Assembly: GCF_041435095.1 (NCBI RefSeq)
Contig: NZ_CP108025.1
Location: forward strand, 3,596,001-3,660,000
DNA: 64,000 bases
Reading direction: 5' to 3'
Source: Kitasatospora sp. NBC_00315
GTDB lineage: Bacteria > Actinomycetota > Actinomycetes > Streptomycetales > Streptomycetaceae
Below, one piece after another: positions 62,530 through 64,000 of this stretch (position 1 is the first letter of the stretch; every line of letters starts with the position of its first letter). The notes below the pieces were generated by a model that saw only the letters and a program-made list of their open reading frames with translations, made no database searches and was not told where the DNA came from. The translations under genes were made by a program, and so were the position numbers.

Positions 62530-63251
62530 TCGAAGCTCACCCCCGCGAGCTTGGACTTGAACGCCTCGGCGTGGCCGGCGACCGCCTCGGCCTGCTGGTG
62601 CATGGTCTGCGCGTGGGCGATCACCGCCTCGGGCTGGATCCGGAAGCCGGTGCCCACGGAGCCCGGGCCGGCGACGCCGAGCGCCGACTCCGCGGCCTGG
62701 TAGACCAGGCCGCTGACCGCCCGGGACACCACCTCGATCAGCGGCTCCATGGCCGCCTCGATCACCTGGCCCAGGACGTACTGCTCCAACTGCTGCTCCA
62801 GGTAGTTGACCAGCTTCTTGGCGGCCTCCTCGATGAGCAGCAGTGCCGCCTCGGCCGCCCCGAAGGTGACCACCGCCGCCGCCTGGTCCGCGACGAAGGC
62901 GACGGCCATCGCGACGAGTTCGGCGATCGCCTCCAGCTTCATCGCGATGATGGCGTCGGCGGCGATGTCCAGTGCGGTCGCCACCACGTGGCAGGCCTGG
63001 ACGAGCTCGTTCATGTGGCCGTCCGACATCTGGCCCCACTTGGCGAGCAGCGCGTCGTAGCCGGCGCCCTCGTACGCCTCGCCGATCTGCTGGATCGTGG
63101 CGGTGCACTCACCGTGCGTCCGGTCCACGTTCTCGGCGAACTCCCTGACGTGCTGTCCGAATTCGCGGACGGTGTCCTCGTTCACCTGGGGCCAGTTCAC
63201 CCCGATGAACTGAAGGAACGACACCACTTCGCCCGGCAGTTCGATGGCCAT
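62526..63251 (-). CDS. WXG100_2-type N-terminal targeting protein of toxin locus
   Basis: A 241-residue helical protein. LPGEVVSFLQFIGVNWPQVNEDTVREF and YEGAGYDALLAKWGQMSDGHMNELVQAC match the WXG100_2 (CpnT N-terminal-like) domain found at the N-terminus of actinobacterial toxins secreted by type VII systems. It continues with long Ala-rich helices. In many loci this domain is fused to the toxin; here it is a separate chain whose stop overlaps the toxin GTG. ATG 63251. It heads the toxin/immunity operon. Confidence 0.85.
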   Translation of the reverse strand: MAIELPGEVVSFLQFIGVNWPQVNEDTVREFGQHVREFAENVDRTHGECTATIQQIGEAYEGAGYDALLAKWGQMSDGHMNELVQACHVVATALDIAADAIIAMKLEAIAELVAMAVAFVADQAAAVVTFGAAEAALLLIEEAAKKLVNYLEQQLEQYVLGQVIEAAMEPLIEVVSRAVSGLVYQAAESALGVAGPGSVGTGFRIQPEAVIAHAQTMHQQAEAVAGHAEAFKSKLAGVSFE

Positions 63252-63560
63252 GGAAAGCCCCCTCGCGGCCCGCAATCTGCTGCCGACGCAGCAGCCCATC
63301 GTCGGATGGTAATACAGGCTGAGGACGCATCAAGAGGACGGACGGTTCCGCTCGGCCCGGAGAGCGGTGCGCCGGGCCGGGCACCCGCGCCGACCGCACC
63401 CGTGGGGGCCCGGGCGGCGATGAACGCGGCACGACACGGCCGTTTGGCGACGGCGAACGGCGCACCGCAAGAGATGCTGGTCGGACAACCCGCGTGCCGC
63501 CAGTGAGCCCGACTCGCACCCCACCGGACCCACCCGCACCAGCAGAGAAGGGCCGATCGC
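63252..63560. other. Promoter-containing space between toxin operon and VOC gene
   Basis: About 310 bases without a gene. An AT-richer part around 63296-63335 (GGATGGTAATACAGGC) is a plausible promoter area for the minus-strand toxin operon. No inverted repeats stand out. Confidence 0.35.
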
Positions 63561-63959
63561 ATGTCCGACCTCCCGTCCGAGCAGAACGCCGACGGCTTCG
63601 CCCGCCTCGCCATGGTCACCATCGACTGCGCCGACCCGACCGCGCTGGCCGCCTTCTACGGCGCGCTGCTCGGCTGGGAGCCCCGGCACGTCGACGACCA
63701 CTTCGCGATCCTGGACAACCCCGAGGGCGGCACCCCGCTGGCCTTCGGCCGGGTCGCCGGGTACGCGCCCCCGCCGCCCGGCAACCCGGACGGCAGCAAG
63801 CACTTCCACCTGGACTTCTACGTCGACGACCTGACGGGAGCCACCGAGCGGGCGATCGCACTGGGCGCGGCCGAGCCGGCCTACCAGCACGGCCGGCAGC
63901 TGAAGGTACTGATCGATCCGGCCGGGCACCCCTTCGGTCTCGCCCCGCTGGACCGGTGA
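63561..63959 (+). CDS. VOC-family (glyoxalase/bleomycin resistance-like) protein
   Basis: A 132-residue protein with paired beta-alpha-beta-beta-beta modules: LAMVTIDCADPTALAAFYGALLGWEP and HFHLDFYVDDLTGATERAIALGA, ending KVLIDPAGHPFGLAPLDR. Metal-ligand positions (D, H, D) are partly present. Such proteins act as lyases, dioxygenases or binding proteins; the function is undefined. ATG 63561 has an AGAAGGG upstream. The gene is complete before the window ends. Confidence 0.88.
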   Translation: MSDLPSEQNADGFARLAMVTIDCADPTALAAFYGALLGWEPRHVDDHFAILDNPEGGTPLAFGRVAGYAPPPPGNPDGSKHFHLDFYVDDLTGATERAIALGAAEPAYQHGRQLKVLIDPAGHPFGLAPLDR

Positions 63960-64000
63960 CCCGCGCGGCGTCCCCGCCCCGACCGGCAGCCCCGACGTCG

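Overview
The window is very GC-rich actinobacterial chromosome with strong third-position GC bias, frequent GTG starts and short GTGA/ATGA overlaps between co-directional genes. Futalosine-pathway menaquinone genes, XRE/DUF397/ATPase regulator sets, an SCO4402-family gene, a DtxR regulator beside a SIS-domain gene, and FxSxx-COOH peptide genes point to the Streptomycetaceae (Streptomyces or Kitasatospora). I saw no rRNA, tRNA, CRISPR array, transposase or phage gene. The product calls come from reading the translations; no database search was possible.

Layout. 1-1575: an anti-sigma-type ATPase fragment, an XRE/DUF5753 regulator and a DUF397 protein. 2008-4416: a compact RiPP operon with an ATP-grasp target precursor, an ATP-grasp ester/amide ligase and a PIMT-like methyltransferase, which is the organisation of aspartimide-modified graspetides (imiditides). 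4452-12577: menaquinone genes (menJ-like reductase, menG, an amidohydrolase-like protein, mqnC, mqnA) interleaved with a small membrane protein and a receptor-type Ser/Thr kinase. 12987-33824: mostly housekeeping and regulatory genes: cold shock protein, SDF-family symporter, transporters, LacI and GlxA-type regulators, an ECF sigma/anti-sigma pair, purU, a substrate-binding lipoprotein, an NsdA-like regulator, a primase/polymerase-domain protein and a DtxR regulator.

34046-37813: SIS isomerase, a SLATT/DUF4231 membrane protein, a hydrolase and a hydroxyacid dehydrogenase. 37901-47216: a complete FxSxx-COOH RiPP locus on the minus strand, comprising precursor FxsA (ending F-Q-S-S-L), radical SAM/SPASM FxsB, an HEXXH protein, an AAC(3)-type acetyltransferase, TIR-like FxsC, and a 1326-residue MinD/TIR/NB-ARC/TPR protein. 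47581-57909: pdxH, a citrate synthase, serC, a GH35 beta-galactosidase, an SDR/TetR divergent pair, thpR, GNAT and MFS/MarR genes. 58132-63251: a polymorphic toxin locus with a WXG100_2-type N-terminal protein, a translationally coupled deaminase toxin, two SUKH-4-like proteins and a P-loop NTPase with a predicted propeller. A VOC protein closes the window.

The most notable content is two independent RiPP systems, both of families defined mainly bioinformatically, plus the toxin/immunity locus. A structural oddity is that the stop-codon region of several unrelated genes is locally duplicated just downstream. There are also several clear palindromic operator candidates.
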